A stretch of DNA of 64,000 bases from Lophius americanus (lineage: Eukaryota; Chordata; Actinopteri; Lophiiformes; Lophiidae): contig JBBDHG010000116.1 of assembly GCA_037951165.1 (NCBI GenBank), positions 5,932,501 through 5,996,500 of the forward strand, given 5' to 3'. Positions 60,360 through 64,000 of this stretch are shown in pieces; positions within the stretch are counted from its first letter, which is position 1; the number at the start of each line of letters is the position of its first letter. The translations under genes were made by a program, and so were the position numbers. A model generated the notes under the pieces. It was not told where the DNA came from, searched no databases, and saw nothing but the letters and a program-made list of their open reading frames with translations.

Positions 60360-61441
60360 GGGGTGGCAAAGATAAGTAGCAATACGCTAATATTTGTAAT
60401 ATTCCTTTTATATACATTAATAATGAATCAAAGCAGAGTAATAAGCTACATCGCATTTTTTTCAGAACCTTTATAGTAAAGTCTGCTAATATTGACAATT
60501 AACAAAACAAACTTTATCTGAGCTCATTTATAAGTTAAAGTTTTTAAAGTCAGATTGAGAAGAAGTAGAAAACTTCTTTAGGTCTGTTCTAGCAACATTT
60601 ACTCACGGAGAGTTCCTCTGGGCTAGAGTCTGGTCAACGTCACGCTTCTCAAATCATTCTGGACCTGATTTAATCGAGTCTTTCATTCTTTGTATTTTCT
60701 CATTTGTGGTGTTTTAGCGTTTTATACTTTGTACTTTTACATTTTTGATGCTTCTCTCCTGGCCAGGTCACTCTTAGGAGACAGATTTTAATCTCAAATA
60801 TGATTTTACCTGTCTTTAAACGGCATAATCATTTTTTTTTATTAGTCTTTAAGTGGAAACTGTTCAATCACAGCACTAGAAAGAAGTAGTGAAAATAGAT
60901 TTCATGGTTTCACTTCTGTCAGTGGAGTAAATCAGCTCACACAACGATCAGAGGAGAGGAATCAGCGGTGGCGGCCGAGACATGACGGCGGCTATAAATC
61001 AGATTTTACCGCAGGACTGAACTTTGAAGAAAAATCCTGAGGTGGAACGATTGTGGCAGAAATCAAAGCTTTTTTATTTTTTGTCTTTGTCGGAACGTTT
61101 TTCTACTTTTAAGTTGTGCTGCCTTTATATAAGAGGAATAATGATTTACTAACGTCGTGTGTTTAGTGTAAAACTCCAGCATCACTAAGCGATGCCACGT
61201 CCAGTGAAAACCTCAGAACCCCAGAAACGAGCCAGTGAGAAGGGTTCTCTGCCTGATTTATTCATGAAATCAATCATTCATATCAGAAGTATCACAGACA
61301 TGAGTTCACAGAATGGACCTTTCTTTTTCAGCACTAACAGAAAGATTCTATAAATGCACTTCCCCTTGTATGAATCATCGTTGAATCCACGCGACACTGA
61401 TGGATCCTCGTCTTCTTCAGCGGGTGACACTGAGGTGTCGG
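60360..61441. other. Gene-poor stretch
   Basis: Nothing supported here. Confidence 0.4.
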
Positions 61442-61773
61442 GTGCGTTCACACTCTCTGAGTCTGGTTTCATTAAAAAAAAAAAAAACTCCGGCACAATT
61501 TCTCTGAAAAAGGCCACGACCCGAACCCTGGTGCTCACCAAACAAGAACCTATGAAGAGATGGGTTGCCCCGGTAAACTCTGGCGCGGTCCGGTTGACAT
61601 ATGAACGCAGTAAGGACCAAAGATAAAAAACAACATGTGATGTCACATGATGGCGCCTTAAGAAATCATGTGATATTAACGCAGAGAGGAAGTGCTGAAC
61701 CAATGTTCAGCCCAATGTGCAATGTTCTCATGTCAAGGCCTTGGTCCAGACTCAGCCCGAGGTGTGAACGCAC
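61442..61773. mobile_element. MITE-like element with GTGCGTTCACAC termini
   Basis: Perfect 12-bp terminal inverted repeats GTGCGTTCACAC (61442-61453) and GTGTGAACGCAC (61762-61773). A second complementary pair lies just inside (GAGTCTGG and CCAGACTC). 332 bases, no transposase frame. The ends share CGTTCACAC with the element at 21122-21620. Confidence 0.65.
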
Positions 61774-62867
61774 ATTCACATTCAGAACATACAGAACCCC
61801 GATAGTCTAGTGGGTCTAGAACCGCTGACAGAAACCATGGACTCAGCACCTTTGAGGATGTGGACGCAGCTTTTTCACTGTGCAGGACATAGAAATATGA
61901 TGGAATCACTCAATCTAGTAAGAAAACAACCTTCATAAGTTGACGGAACGTCCCTTTGCTGCAGACTCAAAGATCTCAGTGTCCGTCTCCAAGGTGTGGC
62001 GACGCCATCATTGAAGTCAGGGGTCGTGACCCAGTATAAGACATGTTATTTGTTATTTCAGCCATGCTTTCCTCCTACTGAGGTGCAAACGTGACTTAAG
62101 AGTCTCAACTTTAAGAATATCCTGCGACAGCTGACAGAGAAACACAGCCGGAAACTGAAAAGCTCTGGAATGATTACAGGTGCAGGGTTTGACCCTCGGT
62201 GGGACATTCTCAGCAGCTTTAAAGTGCGACATGAAAACACGATGATCCATCCAAACTGTGGAGGTTACTTGGACTCGCTCCAGTGTTTGACGTCGTAAAA
62301 ACTCTTCATTCTCGGTTGGAGGACGTGAAGGCATGAAGAGGGACCAGCAGGATGAGAACATTTTAAAGATGAGACAGTGAGACTTATCACCATGTGAACA
62401 GGAAGACAACAGAACACACACACAGTTATTCACTGCCGCTATCTACTGATGTCTGACTTCCTCTTTGGCCAGGAGGACGGACTCGGGTTTCCCAGCAGCA
62501 CCGAGTGGACACTACAGCAGGTGGGGGTCCCTCTGAGACGAGGTAGACCCCCCTCCCCCTCCCCCACCCACACACAAACACTTACGGCTTTATATTTGTG
62601 TTCGAGAGTGTAGATGTTATATAAATGTGTACAATCACAAATATTTACTGCAAGATCATGAATTCTGTTTCCAAGAGAAAATATTCTCGTGGATAGAATA
62701 ACTTGTCCCACACGTTCGCACTCGCTCCACGTGACACGCTCTAACCCAAAAGCTGTCAATCACAAGAACCTGACTGACTGCTTCCTGACGTTTCCCAAAT
62801 TTAAGTCCAGTTGCTTCTGATTCATTCAGCTGTTGTTTTTTATGTTTTACGTGAATTTACTCTTCAT

Positions 62868-63410
62868 TACCTCCGCCGAAGGAGCACGTCAAGTTTTTGA
62901 CCGTCATTTTGTCTGTTTGTCGGCACGATCACAGAAGAAACAAATGGCCGCATTTGTACGAAACTTTACCCAGAGGTAGGTTTCAGAATATCCTAGAGGT
63001 GATTAATTGTTGGAGAATTTACGTCATTCACGGCACTAAAAATAAAAATAATAAGAATAAGCCGTTTGGAGGATTGACGCCAAAATGTGGCGAGGCGTTC
63101 TCACGAAACCGTGTCCGTTATAGATGCATCTAACCTTTGATGTTTCATACCGGAGAGGAACAGCATCAACATTTAAGAGCATCGAACAACAAGAGTTTGT
63201 TCATATAGATGAGTGAATGCTGGTGACAGAACATAAAATGATAAGCCGTCTGGCGTTGTGAGGCGACAATGTGGCGAGTGGCGTGGTGACGGATTGTCCT
63301 GTTCACAGTTTTCCGTCCGTGAACAGGACAGACAGACTGCATGAATTTTCCTAAGCCTTGGCTACGGCGGCGCCTTACTCCTTTGATCTTTTATACTGCA
63401 GAGGAACAGG
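62868..63410 (+). repeat. Dispersed repeat of the ACCTCCGCC...CGGCGGCGCC type
   Basis: Begins ATTACCTCCGCCGAAGGAG, continues with TTTGTCTGTTTGTCGGCACG and ends near GGCTACGGCGGCGCCTT. Such a frame is widespread in fish genomes. No ORF. It contains the hairpin at 63296-63329. Confidence 0.45.
63296..63329. repeat. Perfect 11-bp hairpin
   Basis: GTCCTGTTCAC, a 12-base loop, then GTGAACAGGAC. Confidence 0.9.
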
Positions 63411-63945
63411 AAATGACGCACCAAATGTCAGTTTAGAACAAAAATGCTTCCCTCAAAGAGTTGGATGCTGAAAAGATGAAGAGAATGAGAGAGGAAGAAT
63501 CAGAGCAGGTTCAGAGGAAGGTTTTCACTCTTAACCGCATTTTCCAGTGAAATCTGTTCTCTGCGTTTGACCCCTGTCTGAGGAGAAAAGGGGAGACCCT
63601 GTTATGCCCCCACGAAACAAATTAAGGGTTCAGGGTCTGGCTGAAGGACCCTCTGACGTGAGGGGAGGGACCCTCGGGGCTTTGTTTTCGCCTTTTCCTC
63701 CCTCCCTCATGTCTCCAGTGGAGTAAAGGAGAAAACCTGACTTCTATAAAACTGCCCTGATCACATGACAGAAGCCCGCCCTCTGATAAAAACTCGTCAT
63801 CTATTGGTCACTTTTGCGCTTGTCACTCAGATGTTGAACGCCTCTTCCGATTGATGTGTCGGCGCATTTAAGCAACATTTCCAAGAGTGTAAACCCACCC
63901 GTGGTTCGGGTGTGAACCCATGGGTTGTTCGGGTTGTGAACCCAT

Positions 63946-63987
63946 CGGTTTCACACCGGTTTCACACCGGTTTCACACTGGTTTCAC
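63946..63987 (+). repeat. Short 11-bp tandem repeat at the window edge
   Basis: Three copies of CGGTTTCACAC and a partial fourth. An imperfect GGTTCGGGTGTGAACCCAT duplication lies just upstream. Confidence 0.85.
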
Positions 63988-64000
63988 TCTCTACTGCTCT

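Overview
The window is ordinary vertebrate nuclear DNA, most likely from a ray-finned (teleost) fish. Three intron-rich, single-copy animal genes sit in AT-rich DNA full of fish-type repeats: L2-like LINE fragments, a tRNA-derived SINE, inverted-repeat DNA elements, many microsatellites and several minisatellites. The teleost call rests on the repeat types and on protein similarity; I cannot name the species. There is no prokaryotic operon, CRISPR array or virus.

Layout. (1) 1-27867, + strand: the 3' half of pde5a (cGMP-specific phosphodiesterase 5A). Fourteen coding exons run from the middle of GAF-B to the stop codon; the start, GAF-A and early exons lie off the left edge. (2) 27868-31704: pde5a 3' UTR and intergenic DNA. 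(3) 31705-36630, - strand: a complete five-exon mad2l1 (spindle-checkpoint MAD2), converging tail to tail with pde5a, with a promoter carrying E2F-like and NRF1-like sites. (4) 36800-40780: intergenic DNA with a L2 fragment and a long (TG)n tract. (5) about 40790-53660, + strand: a complete aco1 (cytosolic aconitase / iron regulatory protein 1), with an inferred non-coding first exon, 20 coding exons and 894 residues. (6) 53661-64000: aco1 3' flank and gene-poor DNA with three different minisatellites within 2.3 kb, degraded transposons and one weak candidate exon near 60.2 kb.

All exon junctions were read by eye. Every one keeps GT/AG borders, and the exon lengths add up in frame in all three genes. 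The genes do not form a pathway: PDE5 ends cGMP signals, MAD2 restrains the anaphase-promoting complex, and ACO1/IRP1 links iron-sulfur status to citrate metabolism and mRNA control. The pde5a-mad2l1 adjacency matches human 4q26-q27, whereas human ACO1 is on 9p.

I found no convincing new biological system. The points most worth a second look are three splice acceptors built on simple repeats (C19, (TG)n, (TTG)n), a 22-bp minisatellite with higher-order periodicity, a 1.1-kb array rich in short palindromes inside an aco1 intron, a 25-copy two-variant 11-bp array behind aco1, and several compact inverted-repeat elements.
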